Source: Brevundimonas bacteroides DSM 4726
GTDB lineage: Bacteria > Pseudomonadota > Alphaproteobacteria > Caulobacterales > Caulobacteraceae
DNA length: 64,000 bases
Reading direction: 5' to 3'
Assembly: GCF_000701445.1 (NCBI RefSeq)
Contig: NZ_JNIX01000015.1
Location: 1-64,000 of the forward strand
This document shows, piece by piece, positions 38,083 through 48,380 of the stretch. Every line of letters starts with the position of its first letter. Position 1 is the stretch's first letter. The position numbers and the translations under genes are program-made. A model generated the notes under the pieces. That model had not been told where the DNA came from. It did no database searches and saw only the letters and a list, made by a program, of their open reading frames with translations.

Positions 38083-39024
38083 ATGAAGACCACCTTGGCT
38101 TTGACCGTCGTCTCGACCGCACTGGTCGCGGCCTTCGCCTTCGCCGCCGCGCCCGCCGAGGCCAAGGAGCCTGAGGTCCGCGTGCGCCACGCCGCCGCCC
38201 GCATGGTGGTGATCGTCGAGGACCGCGCCGACGTCGCCGTCGAGATCGAACAGGGCTCCTCGGGCCTCCCGGCCGTGACCGTCACCCGCGTCGGCGACGA
38301 GGTCCGCATCGACGGCAACCTGGGCCGCCGCGCCTTCCGCAACTGCCAGAGCGGCCCCTCCGACGCTCGCCAGCCGGGCGAGGGGGCGTCGGTCGAGGGT
38401 CGTGACCACGGCCGGGTGCAACTCTCGGCCGCGCCGTTGATCGTCGTTCGGACCCCGCCGACCGTGGATGTCTCCACCGAGAACGCCGCCGTGTTCGGAG
38501 CCGTGGGTCGAGGCGCGACCTCGATCGACCTGGCCAGCGGCGGGTGCGGAGACTGGACCGTGGCCAATACATCCGGGACCATGGATTTGTCGGTTGGCGG
38601 CTCAGGCAGCATGCGCGCCGGAACGTCGGGCAGCCTCGAAGCGGCCATTGGCGGCTCGGGCACCATCACGGCGGGCGCCACCGGCGATCTGGACGCGTCC
38701 ATCGGCGGATCGGGTACGGTGGTTGTCGCCTCCGTCACCGGCTCGGTCGATGCGGCCATCGGCGGTTCGGGCGACATCCGTATCAACGGCGGCCGACCGA
38801 CCTCGATCGACGCCTCCATCGGCGGCTCGGGCGATATCCATGTCCAGGGTGACGCCGGATCGCTGGACGCGTCTATCGCGGGCGGCGGCGACATCACCGT
38901 CACCGGCACGGTCTCGAGCCTGGACGCCAGCCTGGTGGGCGGCGGCAACGTCAACGTGGGCCGGGTGACCGGCTCGGTGTCCCAGTCCGTCATGGGCGGA
39001 GGACGCGTGCGCATCGGCGGCTGA
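38083..39024 (+). CDS. Exported repeat protein (GIN/DUF2807-like beta-helix)
   Basis: A 313-residue protein. The signal peptide is MKTTLALTVVSTALVAAFAF up to about residue 27. A beta-rich N-terminal part follows. From about residue 165 to the end there are eight near-tandem repeats of 18-20 residues built on (S)(L/I/V)DASIGGSG(D/T)I, for example DLDASIGGSGTVVVASVTG. Such repeats form a right-handed beta-helix in the GIN/DUF2807 family of putative autotransporter-adhesin-like proteins. AGGAG precedes the ATG. The location is periplasmic or surface; the function is unknown. Confidence 0.82.
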   Translation: MKTTLALTVVSTALVAAFAFAAAPAEAKEPEVRVRHAAARMVVIVEDRADVAVEIEQGSSGLPAVTVTRVGDEVRIDGNLGRRAFRNCQSGPSDARQPGEGASVEGRDHGRVQLSAAPLIVVRTPPTVDVSTENAAVFGAVGRGATSIDLASGGCGDWTVANTSGTMDLSVGGSGSMRAGTSGSLEAAIGGSGTITAGATGDLDASIGGSGTVVVASVTGSVDAAIGGSGDIRINGGRPTSIDASIGGSGDIHVQGDAGSLDASIAGGGDITVTGTVSSLDASLVGGGNVNVGRVTGSVSQSVMGGGRVRIGG

Positions 39025-39054
39025 TCTCCCCCACTTCAGCCCGCCGAACGTCGG

Positions 39055-39092
39055 GACGGCCCGGGAGCGTGGAACCCCCCGGGCCGTCTTTT
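39055..39092 (+). terminator. Intrinsic terminator before the S10 operon
   Basis: A perfect 11-bp stem GACGGCCCGGG/CCCGGGCCGTC with a 12-base loop followed by TTTT. It isolates the S10 operon from the upstream gene. Confidence 0.88.
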
Positions 39093-39123
39093 CATTTCCT
39101 GCCGCTCAGAGGCGTTCGCCCGC

Positions 39124-39152
39124 TTGACGAAAGCGGAATCGGCGGTCATAAG
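39124..39152 (+). promoter_or_regulatory. Probable S10 operon promoter
   Basis: TTGACG (39124-39129), 17-base spacer, CATAAG (39147-39152), placed after the terminator and 231 bases before rpsJ. Confidence 0.6.
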
Positions 39153-39383
39153 CCGCCCCTCTTGTTGGACCGGCTGTGCAGGCAACTGCAGACGCGGTTC
39201 GCAGGAACGACCTGAGTTACCGTTCTTTGCAGCGACTTAGGACTTCAACGGCCTTCGCGGGCGACCGCGTGGGCCGATCGTTTTTGCGAAACGTGCGTAC
39301 CTGACGGGGTTTCCCCGAAAGGCTCCGGTCTTTGAAATGGTTCACAGGGACGCAGGTTCGCCTGCTTGGGAATAGCTACCGAT
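39153..39383 (+). promoter_or_regulatory. Untranslated leader of the S10 operon
   Basis: 231 bases with no gene. Possible hairpins include GGGCGACCGCGTGGGCC around 39258-39275 and GACGGGG/CCCCG near 39303-39317. In gammaproteobacteria this leader binds L4; whether that applies here cannot be told from sequence alone. Confidence 0.4.
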
Positions 39384-39689
<306 letters not shown>

Positions 39690-39709
39690 AGTAGAGAAGG
39701 CGGGATCCG

Positions 39710-40465
39710 ATGCGCACGGGCGTGATCGCCAAGAAGCTGGGCATGACCCGCGTGTTCGCCGATGACGGCGCGCACGTTCCGGTCACTGTGCTTCAACTCG
39801 ACGACTGTCAGGTCGTCGGCCAACGCACCCAGGAGCGGGACGGCTACGTCGCCCTGCAGCTGGGCGCCGGGGCCAAGAAGGCCAAGAACACCAACAAGGC
39901 CCAGCGCGAGACCTTCGCCAAGGCCGAGGTGGAGCCGAAGCATGTGGTCATGGAGTTCCGCGTGTCGGAAGACGCCATGATCGACGTCGGCGCGACCCTG
40001 TCGGCGGACCACTTCGTCGCCGGCCAGAAGGTCGACATCCAGGGCGAGACCATCGGTAAGGGTTTCGCCGGCGCCATGAAGCGCTGGAACTTCGGCGGTC
40101 TGCGCGCCACCCACGGCGTTTCGGTCTCGCACCGCTCGCACGGCTCGACCGGTAACCGTCAGGATCCGGGCCGCACCTTCCCCGGCAAGAAGATGGCTGG
40201 TCACCTGGGTGTCGAGACGATCACCACCCAGAACCTGACCGTCGTGAAGGTCGACGCCGAGCGCGGCCTGATCATGGTCAAGGGCGCCGTCCCCGGCCAC
40301 GAAGGTTCGTGGGTCAAGGTCCGCGACGCCCACAAGAAGCCGTTCGACGGCGTGCCCTTCCCGGGTTCGTTCAAGACCAAGGGCTCGGCTGCTGCCGCTG
40401 CCCCGGCCGAAACGCCTGCCGAAGAGCCGGCAGCGGTCGAAACCACCGAAGGCGGTGAAGCCTGA
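39710..40465 (+). CDS. rplC: 50S ribosomal protein L3
   Basis: A 251-residue L3 with the long central extension that reaches the peptidyl-transferase centre ([20 protein letters not shown], the region modified by PrmB at Gln). A C-terminal Ala/Glu/Pro-rich tail of about 30 residues (from [20 protein letters not shown]) exceeds the E. coli length by about 40. The rplD start overlaps its stop by one base. Confidence 0.98.
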   Translation: MRTGVIAKKLGMTRVFADDGAHVPVTVLQLDDCQVVGQRTQERDGYVALQLGAGAKKAKNTNKAQRETFAKAEVEPKHVVMEFRVSEDAMIDVGATLSADHFVAGQKVDIQGETIGKGFAGAMKRWNFGGLRATHGVSVSHRSHGSTGNRQDPGRTFPGKKMAGHLGVETITTQNLTVVKVDAERGLIMVKGAVPGHEGSWVKVRDAHKKPFDGVPFPGSFKTKGSAAAAAPAETPAEEPAAVETTEGGEA

Positions 40466-41133
40466 TGAAACTCTCGGTCATCAAACTCGACGGCAAGGCC
40501 TCGGGCGACGTTGAACTGTCGGACGCCGTCTTCGGCATCACCGACATTCGCGGCGACCTGCTGGCCCGCTACGTCAACTGGCAGCTGGCCAAGCGCCGCG
40601 CCGGCACCCACAAGGTCCAGACCCGGAACGAGAACTCTCGCACCGGCAAGAAGATGTACAAGCAGAAGGGCACCGGCGGCGCCCGTCACGGCTCGCGTCG
40701 CGCGCCCCAGTTCGTCGGTGGTTCGCGCGCCTTCGGCCCGGTCGTCCGCGACCACGGCTATGACCTGCCCAAGAAGGTCCGCGCCCTGGCCCTGCGTCAT
40801 GCGCTCTCGGCCAAGGCCAAGGCCGGCGACCTGGTCGTCGTCGACGCCCTGACCGTCAAGGACGCCAAGACCTCGGCCCTGCGCGAGACCTTTGGCAAGC
40901 TTGGCTGGACCAAGACGCTGATCATCGCTGGCCCGGAAGTGGACGAGAAGTTCGCGATGGCGTCGCGTAACATCCCGCACATCCACGTGCTGCCGAACGC
41001 CGGCCTGAACGTCTACGACATCCTGCGCGCCGACAAGCTGGTGCTGTCCAAGGCCGCCGTCGACGCCATCGAAGCCCGCTACGCCGACCACAAGCCGTCG
41101 CGTCGCGAACAAGCCGAGAAGGACGCCGCGTAA
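40465..41133 (+). CDS. rplD: 50S ribosomal protein L4
   Basis: A 222-residue L4. The internal loop [20 protein letters not shown] reaches into the exit tunnel and is the site of macrolide-resistance changes; it looks wild type. It is coupled to rplC (TGATG) and rplW (TAATG) by one-base overlaps. The C terminus ends [10 protein letters not shown], slightly longer than in E. coli. Confidence 0.98.
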   Translation: MKLSVIKLDGKASGDVELSDAVFGITDIRGDLLARYVNWQLAKRRAGTHKVQTRNENSRTGKKMYKQKGTGGARHGSRRAPQFVGGSRAFGPVVRDHGYDLPKKVRALALRHALSAKAKAGDLVVVDALTVKDAKTSALRETFGKLGWTKTLIIAGPEVDEKFAMASRNIPHIHVLPNAGLNVYDILRADKLVLSKAAVDAIEARYADHKPSRREQAEKDAA

Positions 41134-41435
41134 TGGCCGCCCAACCCACCGCCAAGCACTACGACACCATCCTGGCTCCGGTGATCACCGAGAAGGCCAC
41201 GATCCTGTCGGAGCAGAACAAGGTCGTCTTCCGCGTCGCGGACAACGCCTCCAAGGACGAGATCGCCGCGGCGGTCGAAAGCCTGTTCAAGGTCAACGTC
41301 CTCAAGGTCAACACCCTGGTCCAGAAGGGCAAGACCAAGCGCTTCCGGGGCATCCAGGGCCGCCGGGTCGACATCAAAAAAGCGATCGTGACGCTGGCCG
41401 AGGGCCAGTCGATCGACGTCACGACGGGGCTCTGA
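41133..41435 (+). CDS. rplW: 50S ribosomal protein L23
   Basis: A 100-residue L23 with [20 protein letters not shown] and the [15 protein letters not shown] loop. It sits at the tunnel exit and is the docking site for trigger factor and SRP. Confidence 0.97.
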   Translation: MAAQPTAKHYDTILAPVITEKATILSEQNKVVFRVADNASKDEIAAAVESLFKVNVLKVNTLVQKGKTKRFRGIQGRRVDIKKAIVTLAEGQSIDVTTGL

Positions 41436-41439
41436 TCCG

Positions 41440-42273
41440 ATGGCCTTGAAGACCTACAATCCGACCTCGCCGGGCCGTCGCGCCCTGGTGCTGATCGACC
41501 GTTCGGAACTGCACAAGGGCCGTCCGGAAAAGTCGCTGACCGAAGGCCTGACCAAGTCGGGCGGCCGGGGGCAGGGCGGCCGTGTGGCCGTGCGCTTCCG
41601 CGGCGGTGGCGCCAAGACCCTGTACCGCAAGATCGACTTCAAGCGCCGCAAGTTCGCCGAGGCGACCGTCGAGCGCCTGGAGTACGACCCCAACCGGACC
41701 GCCTTCATCGCGCTCATCAGCTACGCTGACGGCGAGAAGGCCTACATCATCGCGCCGCAGCGCCTGAAGGCCGGCGACACGATCGTGGCCGGCGAGAAGG
41801 TCGACGTGAAGCCGGGCAACGCCATGCCGCTGCGCTCGATCCCGGTCGGCACCATCATCCACAACGTCGAGATGAAGCCGGGCAAGGGTGCCCAGCTGGC
41901 CCGTTCGGCCGGCGCCTACGCCCAGCTGGTCGGTCGCGACCAGGGCTACGCCCAGATCCGTCTCGGCTCGGGCGAGCTGCGCATGGTTCTGGACGGCTGC
42001 ATGGCCACGGTGGGCGCGGTGTCGAACCCCGACCACATGAACCAGAACCTCGGCAAGGCCGGTCGCGTCCGCCACATGGGCTGGCGTCCGCACGTTCGCG
42101 GCGTCGCCATGAACCCGATCGACCACCCGCACGGTGGTGGTGAAGGCCGGACCTCGGGCGGCCGTACGCCGGTCACGCCCTGGGGCAAGGACACCAAGGG
42201 CACCCGCACCCGCAAGAACAAGGCCACGGACAAGTTCATCATCCGTAGCCGCCACGTGAAGAAGGCTCGCTAA
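41440..42273 (+). CDS. rplB: 50S ribosomal protein L2
   Basis: A 277-residue L2. The conserved C-terminal [17 protein letters not shown] block carries the His close to the peptidyl-transferase centre, and the basic tail is intact. It starts 4 bases after rplW. Confidence 0.98.
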   Translation: MALKTYNPTSPGRRALVLIDRSELHKGRPEKSLTEGLTKSGGRGQGGRVAVRFRGGGAKTLYRKIDFKRRKFAEATVERLEYDPNRTAFIALISYADGEKAYIIAPQRLKAGDTIVAGEKVDVKPGNAMPLRSIPVGTIIHNVEMKPGKGAQLARSAGAYAQLVGRDQGYAQIRLGSGELRMVLDGCMATVGAVSNPDHMNQNLGKAGRVRHMGWRPHVRGVAMNPIDHPHGGGEGRTSGGRTPVTPWGKDTKGTRTRKNKATDKFIIRSRHVKKAR

Positions 42274-42275
42274 AG

Positions 42276-42554
42276 ATGGCCCGTTCCTCCTGGAAAGGCC
42301 CGTTCGTCGACGGGTATCTGCTCAAGAAGGCCGACGCCGTTCAGACGTCGGGCCGCAAGGACGTGATCAAGACCTGGTCGCGCCGCTCCACCATCCTGCC
42401 TCAGTTCGTGGGCCTGACGTTCGGCGTCCACAACGGCCAGAAGCACGTCCCCGTGCACGTCAACGAGGACATGGTCGGCATGAAGCTGGGCGAGTTCGCC
42501 CCGACCCGCAACTTCCCCGGCCACGCCGCGGACAAGAAGGCGAAGCGGAAGTAA
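42276..42554 (+). CDS. rpsS: 30S ribosomal protein S19
   Basis: A 92-residue S19 beginning [20 protein letters not shown], with [20 protein letters not shown]. It contacts S13 and the head of 16S rRNA. It starts 2 bases after the rplB stop. Confidence 0.98.
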   Translation: MARSSWKGPFVDGYLLKKADAVQTSGRKDVIKTWSRRSTILPQFVGLTFGVHNGQKHVPVHVNEDMVGMKLGEFAPTRNFPGHAADKKAKRK

Positions 42555-42555
42555 G

Positions 42556-42936
42556 ATGGCCCAGACCAAGAACCCCCGCCGCGTCGGACAGACCGAGGCC
42601 CGCGCCAAGCTGGTCAACGTCCGCATCAGCCCGCAGAAGCTGAATCTGGTGGCCGCCTCGATCCGCGGCCTGCCGGTGCAGAAGGCTCTGAACGAGCTGG
42701 AGTTCAGCCGCAAGCGCATCGCGACCGACGTTCGCAAGGTGCTCTACAGCGCCGTCTCGAACGCCGAGAACAACCACAACCTCGACATCGACAATCTGGT
42801 CGTCGCCGAGGCCTTCGTGGGCAAGAACCTGGTGATGAAGCGCTTCGCGAGCCGTGCTCGTGGTCGTTCGTCGCGCATCCTGAAACCGTTCAGCGAGATC
42901 ACCATCGTGGTCCGCGAAGCCGGCGAGGCCGCCTGA
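42556..42936 (+). CDS. rplV: 50S ribosomal protein L22
   Basis: A 126-residue L22. Its beta-hairpin ([20 protein letters not shown]) lines the exit tunnel. There is only one base between the rpsS stop and this start, and rpsC overlaps its stop. Confidence 0.97.
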   Translation: MAQTKNPRRVGQTEARAKLVNVRISPQKLNLVAASIRGLPVQKALNELEFSRKRIATDVRKVLYSAVSNAENNHNLDIDNLVVAEAFVGKNLVMKRFASRARGRSSRILKPFSEITIVVREAGEAA

Positions 42937-43685
42937 TGGGTCAGAAAATCAATCCGATCGGTTTCCGCCTCGGCGTGAACCGCACCTGGGACAGCCGCTG
43001 GTTCGCCGGTGGGGCCGACTACGCCCGTCTGCTGCACCAGGACCTGAAGCTGCGCACGTGGCTGAAGGAACGCCTCAACGCCGCCGGCGTGTCGCGCATC
43101 ATCATCGAGCGTCCGCACAAGAAGTGCCGCGTGACGATCTACGCCGCCCGTCCGGGTGTCGTGATCGGCAAGAAGGGCGCCGACATCGAGAAGCTGCGCA
43201 AGGACATCTCGGCTCAGACCGAAGGCGAGGTTCACCTGAACATCGTCGAGGTCCGCAAGCCCGAGACCGACGCCCAACTGATCGCCGAGAACATCGCCCA
43301 GCAGCTCGAGCGCCGCATCGCCTTCCGTCGCGCCATGAAGCGCGCGATGCAGTCGGCCATGCGCCTGGGCGCCAAGGGCGTCCGGATCAACGTGTCGGGC
43401 CGCCTCGGCGGAGCGGAAATCGCGCGGATGGAGTGGTATCGCGAAGGCCGCGTGCCGCTGCACACCCTGCGCGCCGACATCGACTACGGCTTCATCGAGG
43501 CCAAGACGACCTACGGCATCATCGGCGTGAAGGTCTGGGTGTTCAAAGGCGAAGTGCTGGAGCACGACCCGATGGCCCAGGACAAGCGCTGGGCCGCCGA
43601 GGCCGCCGGCCCGTCTTCCAACGAAGGCCGCGAACGCGGCCCGCGCCGCGACGACCGCGGCGGCCGTCGTGGCCGTGAGGGCTAA
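42936..43685 (+). CDS. rpsC: 30S ribosomal protein S3
   Basis: A 249-residue S3. The KH domain includes [20 protein letters not shown], and the C-terminal half has [20 protein letters not shown]. The final 25 residues form an Arg/Gly/Asp-rich tail ([16 protein letters not shown]) absent from the E. coli protein. It forms part of the mRNA entry channel and its helicase. One-base overlap with rplV. Confidence 0.98.
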   Translation: MGQKINPIGFRLGVNRTWDSRWFAGGADYARLLHQDLKLRTWLKERLNAAGVSRIIIERPHKKCRVTIYAARPGVVIGKKGADIEKLRKDISAQTEGEVHLNIVEVRKPETDAQLIAENIAQQLERRIAFRRAMKRAMQSAMRLGAKGVRINVSGRLGGAEIARMEWYREGRVPLHTLRADIDYGFIEAKTTYGIIGVKVWVFKGEVLEHDPMAQDKRWAAEAAGPSSNEGRERGPRRDDRGGRRGREG

Positions 43686-43690
43686 GGACC

Positions 43691-44131
43691 ATGCTGCAGC
43701 CTAAGAAAACCAAGTACCGCAAGGCCTTCAAGGGCCGGATCCACGGCTCCGCCAAGGGCGGCTTCTCGCTGAACTTCGGCTCTTACGGGCTGAAGACGCT
43801 GGAGCCGGAACGCATCACCGCGCGCCAGATCGAGGCGGCCCGCCGCGCGATCACCCGCCAGATGAAGCGCCAGGGCCGCGTGTGGATCCGCGTGTTCCCC
43901 GACCTGCCGGTCACCGGCAAGCCGGCGGAAGTCCGGATGGGCAAGGGCAAGGGCGCCGTGGACCACTGGGCCGCGCGCTGCCACCCGGGCCGCATCCTGT
44001 TCGAAATCGACGGCGTGGCCGACGACATCGCCCGTGAGGCGCTGCGTCTCGGCGCCGCCAAGCTGCCCGTGCGCACCAAGGTGGTCACCCGCCTGGACGC
44101 CGGCGTGGCTCATACGGAGGCCGCCGCCTGA
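43691..44131 (+). CDS. rplP: 50S ribosomal protein L16
   Basis: A 146-residue L16 beginning [39 protein letters not shown] and [19 protein letters not shown] are the conserved blocks near the A site and the antibiotic-binding loop. Its Arg in the KGKG region is the residue hydroxylated by YcfD in E. coli. It overlaps rpmC by one base. Confidence 0.98.
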   Translation: MLQPKKTKYRKAFKGRIHGSAKGGFSLNFGSYGLKTLEPERITARQIEAARRAITRQMKRQGRVWIRVFPDLPVTGKPAEVRMGKGKGAVDHWAARCHPGRILFEIDGVADDIAREALRLGAAKLPVRTKVVTRLDAGVAHTEAAA

Positions 44132-44325
44132 TGACCAAGATCGCCGATCTCCGCTCCCAGACGACGGACCAGCTGGGCGACCAGCTGCTGTCGCTCAAGA
44201 AGGAGCAGTTCAACCTGCGTTTCCAGGCGGCCACCGGCCAGCTGGAGAAGACGCATCGCGTTTCGGAAGTCCGCAAGGACATCGCCCGGATCTCCACGCT
44301 GCTGCGTGAAAAGAAGGCCTCGTAA
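44131..44325 (+). CDS. rpmC: 50S ribosomal protein L29
   Basis: A 64-residue two-helix L29 ([20 protein letters not shown], then [20 protein letters not shown]). It lies beside L23 at the tunnel exit. Confidence 0.97.
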   Translation: MTKIADLRSQTTDQLGDQLLSLKKEQFNLRFQAATGQLEKTHRVSEVRKDIARISTLLREKKAS

Positions 44326-44334
44326 GGAACCCCC

Positions 44335-44577
44335 ATGCCCAAACGTATTCTCGAAGGCGTGGTCGTGTCCGACAAGGGCGACAAGACCGTGGTCGTCAAG
44401 GTCGAGCGCACCCTGCTGCACCCGGTCCTGAAGAAGACCGTCCGCCTGTCCAAGAAGTATCACGCCCACGACGAGACGAACGCCCTCAAGGAAGGCGACG
44501 TCGCCCGCATCGTCGAGTGCGCCCCCAAGTCCAAGCTGAAGCGGTGGGAAGTCCTCTCCCCGTCTTCCGCTTCGTAA
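44335..44577 (+). CDS. rpsQ: 30S ribosomal protein S17
   Basis: An 80-residue OB-fold S17 ([20 protein letters not shown], then [20 protein letters not shown]). It binds 16S rRNA early in assembly. Confidence 0.97.
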   Translation: MPKRILEGVVVSDKGDKTVVVKVERTLLHPVLKKTVRLSKKYHAHDETNALKEGDVARIVECAPKSKLKRWEVLSPSSAS

Positions 44578-44594
44578 TCGGAAGGATCTGAACA

Positions 44595-44963
44595 ATGATC
44601 CAGATGCAAACTAACCTGGACGTGGCCGACAATTCGGGCGCTCGCCGGGTCATGTGCATCAAGGTGCTGGGCGGCGCGAAGCGTCGCTACGCCTCGGTCG
44701 GCGACACCATCGTCGCTTCCGTCAAGGAAGCCATCCCGCGCGGCCGCGTGAAGAAGGGCGACGTCGTTCGCGCCATCGTCGTTCGCACCGCCAAGGACAT
44801 CCAGCGCAAGGACGGCTCGGTGATCCGTTTCGACCGCTCGGCCGCCGTGATCGTCAACAAGCAGAACGAGCCGGTCGGCACCCGCATCTTCGGGCCGGTT
44901 CCGCGCGAGCTGCGCGCCAAGAACCACATGAAGATCATCTCGCTCGCTCCGGAGGTCCTGTAA
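44595..44963 (+). CDS. rplN: 50S ribosomal protein L14
   Basis: A 122-residue L14 ([20 protein letters not shown]). The C-terminal [20 protein letters not shown] is standard. It forms intersubunit bridge B8 and is the target of the silencing factor RsfS. Confidence 0.98.
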   Translation: MIQMQTNLDVADNSGARRVMCIKVLGGAKRRYASVGDTIVASVKEAIPRGRVKKGDVVRAIVVRTAKDIQRKDGSVIRFDRSAAVIVNKQNEPVGTRIFGPVPRELRAKNHMKIISLAPEVL

Positions 44964-44965
44964 CC

Positions 44966-45274
44966 ATGGCCGCCAAGATCAAGAAGGGCGACCGCGTCGT
45001 CGTCCTGACCGGCAAGGACAAGGGCCGCACGGGCGAAGTCGCCCGGGTCCTGCCCACCGAGAACCGCGTGGTCGTGACGGGGATCAACATGGTCCAGCTC
45101 CACACCCGTCCGTCCCAGGGCGACCCCCAGGGCGGCATCAAGAACAAGGAAGCGTCGATCCACGTCTCGAACGTTGCGATCGCCGACGCCAACGGCAAGG
45201 CGACCCGCGTCGGCTTCCGCATGGACGGCGACAAGAAGGTTCGTTTCGCCAAGACCACGGGAGACGTCATCTGA
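44966..45274 (+). CDS. rplX: 50S ribosomal protein L24
   Basis: A 102-residue L24. Its KOW motif is [20 protein letters not shown], followed by [20 protein letters not shown]. The ATG at 44966 follows the rplN stop by 2 bases. It starts 50S assembly. It overlaps rplE by one base. Confidence 0.97.
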   Translation: MAAKIKKGDRVVVLTGKDKGRTGEVARVLPTENRVVVTGINMVQLHTRPSQGDPQGGIKNKEASIHVSNVAIADANGKATRVGFRMDGDKKVRFAKTTGDVI

Positions 45275-45834
45275 TGGCGACCGAGAAGTACATTCCCCGG
45301 CTCAAGACCGAGTACAACGAGCGCATCAAGGGCGTGATGACCGAGAAGTTCGGTTACACCAACCCGATGCAGACGCCCAAGCTCGAGAAGATCGTGCTGA
45401 ACATGGGCATCGGCGAAGCCGTGGCGGACTCCAAGAAGGCGAACGCCGCCCTCAAGGACCTGACCCAGATCGCCGGCCAGAAGGCCGTGCCGACCAAGGC
45501 CCGCAACTCCATCGCCGGCTTCAAGCTGCGCGAAGGCATGGTCGTGGGCGGCAAGGTCACCCTGCGCGGCGACCAGATGTACGAGTTCCTGGACCGTCTG
45601 ATCACGATCGCCCTGCCGCGCGTGAAGGACTTCCGGGGCCTGAAGCCGACGTCGTTCGACGGTCGCGGCAACTACGCCATGGGTCTGAAGGAGCACATCG
45701 TGTTCCCGGAGATCAACTACGACCAGATCGACCAGATGTGGGGCATGGACATCATCGTCTGCACCACGGCCAAGACCGATGACGAGGCGCGCGCGCTTCT
45801 CACCGAGTTCAAGTTCCCGTTCGTGAAGAACTGA
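45274..45834 (+). CDS. rplE: 50S ribosomal protein L5
   Basis: A 186-residue L5 with [20 protein letters not shown] and [20 protein letters not shown]. It binds 5S rRNA and forms bridge B1b with S13. Confidence 0.98.
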   Translation: MATEKYIPRLKTEYNERIKGVMTEKFGYTNPMQTPKLEKIVLNMGIGEAVADSKKANAALKDLTQIAGQKAVPTKARNSIAGFKLREGMVVGGKVTLRGDQMYEFLDRLITIALPRVKDFRGLKPTSFDGRGNYAMGLKEHIVFPEINYDQIDQMWGMDIIVCTTAKTDDEARALLTEFKFPFVKN

Positions 45835-45853
45835 GCGGGAAGGGAAAAGCACA

Positions 45854-46159
45854 ATGGCTAAGAAAAGCGCCGTAAACCGCAACGAAATGGTCAAGGCCAA
45901 GGTTGCGCAGTATGCCGCGAAGCGGGCCGCCCTGAAGGCGACCGCGAACGACGAGAGCCTGCCTCTGGAAGAGCGTTTCGACGCCCGCCTGAAGCTGGCC
46001 GAGCTGCCGCGCAACTCGGCGGCCGTCCGCATCCGCAATCGCTGCGAGGTGACGGGTCGTCCGCGCGCCTTCTATCGCAAGCTCAAGATGAGCCGTATCG
46101 CCCTGCGTGAGCTCGGCAACCTGGGTCAGATCCCGGGCCTGACCAAGTCCAGCTGGTAA
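45854..46159 (+). CDS. rpsN: 30S ribosomal protein S14
   Basis: A 101-residue S14 of the zinc-free (C-) type. It starts [20 protein letters not shown] and ends [11 protein letters not shown]. The CxxC pairs of zinc-binding S14 are absent. Confidence 0.98.
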   Translation: MAKKSAVNRNEMVKAKVAQYAAKRAALKATANDESLPLEERFDARLKLAELPRNSAAVRIRNRCEVTGRPRAFYRKLKMSRIALRELGNLGQIPGLTKSSW

Positions 46160-46173
46160 GGGGAGCGACAGAC

Positions 46174-46572
46174 ATGATGATCAACGATCCCCTGAGCGAC
46201 ATGATCGCCCGCATGAAGAACGCGGCCATGCGCAAGCGTTCCAAGGTCCTGACGCCGGCCTCGCGCCTGCGCCAGCGCGTTCTCGACGTGCTGCAGGACG
46301 AGGGCTACATCCGTGGCTACAACCTGGTCCAGAACCCGGGCGAGTTCCCGCAGTTCGAGATCGAGCTCAAGTACTTCGACGGCCAGCCGGTGATCGCCGA
46401 GATCGCCCGCGTGTCGAAGCCCGGCCGCCGCGTCTATTCGGCGATCAGCGACCTGAAGCCGGTCAAGAACGGCCTGGGCATCTCGATCCTGTCGACCTCC
46501 AAGGGCGTCATGTCCGACGCCGCAGCCCGCGACGCCAACGTCGGCGGCGAAGTCCTCTGCAGGGTCTATTAA
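46174..46572 (+). CDS. rpsH: 30S ribosomal protein S8
   Basis: A 132-residue S8 ([20 protein letters not shown] and the final [20 protein letters not shown]). In E. coli S8 represses spc operon translation by binding the rplE mRNA region. The start has two tandem ATG codons; the second may be used. Confidence 0.97.
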   Translation: MMINDPLSDMIARMKNAAMRKRSKVLTPASRLRQRVLDVLQDEGYIRGYNLVQNPGEFPQFEIELKYFDGQPVIAEIARVSKPGRRVYSAISDLKPVKNGLGISILSTSKGVMSDAAARDANVGGEVLCRVY

Positions 46573-46573
46573 G

Positions 46574-47107
46574 ATGTCCCGTATCGGAAAACGTCCCATC
46601 ACCGTGCCGAAGGGCGTGACTGTCACGCTCGACGGCCAGACCGTCACCGTCAAGGGTCCCAAGGCTGAGCGGTACTGGACCGTGGCCGAGGAAGTCGAGC
46701 CCAAGCTGGACGGCGATCAGCTGACCTTCGAGATCCGTTCGGACACCCAGCGCGCCCGCGCGATGTGGGGCCTGTCGCGGACGCTGGTCGACAACATGGT
46801 CACCGGCGTCACCACCGGCTTCGAGCGCAATCTCGAGCTGGTCGGCGTGGGTTATCGCGCCGCCATGAAGGGCAACGACCTGTCGCTGCAGCTGGGCTTC
46901 TCGCACGAAGTGGACATCAAGGCTCCGGCCGGCGTGACCTTCGCGGTGCCGAAGCAGACCGAGATCAAGATCTCGGGCCCGGACAAGCAGGTCGTCGGCG
47001 AACTGGCCGCCAACATCCGCAAGCTGCGTCCGCCGGAGCCCTACAAGGGCAAGGGCGTCCGCTATGCCGGCGAGAAGGTCCGCCGCAAGGAAGGCAAGAA
47101 GAAGTAA
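46574..47107 (+). CDS. rplF: 50S ribosomal protein L6
   Basis: A 177-residue L6 with duplicated domains ([20 protein letters not shown], then [20 protein letters not shown] near the end). It sits near the sarcin-ricin loop. It starts one base after the rpsH stop. Confidence 0.98.
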   Translation: MSRIGKRPITVPKGVTVTLDGQTVTVKGPKAERYWTVAEEVEPKLDGDQLTFEIRSDTQRARAMWGLSRTLVDNMVTGVTTGFERNLELVGVGYRAAMKGNDLSLQLGFSHEVDIKAPAGVTFAVPKQTEIKISGPDKQVVGELAANIRKLRPPEPYKGKGVRYAGEKVRRKEGKKK

Positions 47108-47110
47108 GCC

Positions 47111-47473
47111 ATGGCCACGACTCTCAAGCAAAACGCCAAGCGTCGCGCCGAGCGCACCCGTCGCCGCCTCAAGGCCGTGGCCAACGGCCGCCTGCGCCTG
47201 TCGGTCCATCGTTCGGACAAGAACATCTCGGCGCAGATCATCGACGACGCCAAGGGCGTCACCGTGGCTTCGGCCTCGTCGCTGGAAGGCGACAAGGCGG
47301 GCGTCACCAAGGGCTCCAACGTCGAGGCGGCCGCCGCGATCGGCAAGCTGGTCGCCCAGCGCGCCATCGAGAAGGGCGTCAAGGACGTGGTCTTCGACCG
47401 CGGCGGTTACATCTATCACGGTCGGGTGAAGGCGCTGGCGGATGCCGCGCGTGAAGCCGGCCTGAACTTCTAA
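47111..47473 (+). CDS. rplR: 50S ribosomal protein L18
   Basis: A 120-residue L18 ([20 protein letters not shown], and [20 protein letters not shown]). It binds 5S rRNA with L5. Confidence 0.98.
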   Translation: MATTLKQNAKRRAERTRRRLKAVANGRLRLSVHRSDKNISAQIIDDAKGVTVASASSLEGDKAGVTKGSNVEAAAAIGKLVAQRAIEKGVKDVVFDRGGYIYHGRVKALADAAREAGLNF

Positions 47474-47483
47474 GGACCGACAG

Positions 47484-48119
47484 ATGGCCCAGGCACCCCA
47501 GCGCGGCGGCGGACAAGGCGGCAACGACCGCAACCGTCGCGACAACCGCAACAACTCCAACGCTCCCGCCGCCGACGGTCCGGATTCGGACATCGTCGAG
47601 AAGCTGGTGCACATCAACCGCGTCGCCGCCACCGTGAAGGGCGGCCGCCGGTTCTCGTTCGCGGCCCTGATGGTCGTCGGCGACGGCAAGGGTCGCGTCG
47701 GCTTCGGTCACGGCAAGGCGCGCGAAGTGCCGGAAGCCATCCGCAAGGCGACCGAGGAAGCCAAGAAGACCATGATCCGGGTTCCGCTGCGCGAGAACCG
47801 CACCCTGCACCACGACGGCTCGGGCCGTTGGGGCGCCGGCAAGATCATGATGCGCGCGGCTCCTCCGGGAACCGGCGTCATCGCCGGCGGTCCGATGCGC
47901 GCCGTGCTCGAAACCCTCGGCGTCCACGACGTCGTGGCCAAGTCGACCGGTTCGTCGAACCCCTACAACATGATCCGCGCGACCTTCGAGGCGCTGAAGG
48001 TTCAGTCCTCGCCGCGTCAGGTCGCCTCCAAGCGCGGCAAGAAGGTCGCCGACCTGATGGGCCGCCGCAACGATGGCGCCTCGGCTCCCGAAGCCGCGCC
48101 TGAAGCCGTGGAGGCCTAA
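47484..48119 (+). CDS. rpsE: 30S ribosomal protein S5
   Basis: A 211-residue S5, longer than the 167 of E. coli. The core has [20 protein letters not shown] and [20 protein letters not shown]. It has a low-complexity Gly/Asn/Arg N-terminal extension of about 35 residues ([20 protein letters not shown] start) and an Ala/Glu C-terminal tail. It forms part of the mRNA entry channel and affects fidelity. Confidence 0.98.
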   Translation: MAQAPQRGGGQGGNDRNRRDNRNNSNAPAADGPDSDIVEKLVHINRVAATVKGGRRFSFAALMVVGDGKGRVGFGHGKAREVPEAIRKATEEAKKTMIRVPLRENRTLHHDGSGRWGAGKIMMRAAPPGTGVIAGGPMRAVLETLGVHDVVAKSTGSSNPYNMIRATFEALKVQSSPRQVASKRGKKVADLMGRRNDGASAPEAAPEAVEA

Positions 48120-48122
48120 GAG

Positions 48123-48317
48123 ATGGCGAAGAATGAAAACGCGACGGTCACCGTCCGTCAGACGGCCAGCCCGATCCGCCGCAAGTCGGACCAGCGCGCC
48201 ACCCTGGTGGGCCTGGGGCTGAACCGTGTCGGCCGCGAAAAGACCCTGGAGGACACTCCCTCGGTCCGCGGCATGATCGCCAAGGTCGCCCACCTGACCA
48301 AGATCGTCGAGAAGTAA
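48123..48317 (+). CDS. rpmD: 50S ribosomal protein L30
   Basis: A 64-residue L30 ([20 protein letters not shown], then [20 protein letters not shown]). It starts 3 bases after rpsE. A long inverted repeat follows before rplO. Confidence 0.97.
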   Translation: MAKNENATVTVRQTASPIRRKSDQRATLVGLGLNRVGREKTLEDTPSVRGMIAKVAHLTKIVEK

Positions 48318-48319
48318 TC

Positions 48320-48380
48320 GAGTAGGGCTTAGGGCTTAGAGCTTAGGAGGGTCGAACCTTCTAAGCCCTAAGCCCTACTC
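48320..48380. repeat. 20-bp perfect inverted repeat inside the spc operon
   Basis: The left arm 48320-48339 (GAGTAGGGCTTAGGGCTTAG) and the right arm 48361-48380 are exact reverse complements, with a 21-base centre. The arms are built of repeated GGCTTAG units; a further GCTTAG (48341-48346) and ACTAAGCCC (48381-48389) allow pairing in other registers. No T-run follows. It could pause or partly stop transcription, guide mRNA cleavage, or be an inserted repeat. Confidence 0.85.

Noticed and set aside
38620..39010. CRISPR or minisatellite array
   Set aside because: The repeats are in-frame codon repeats of a protein with differing sequence, not identical DNA repeats with unique spacers. No CRISPR-like pattern was noticed anywhere in the window.
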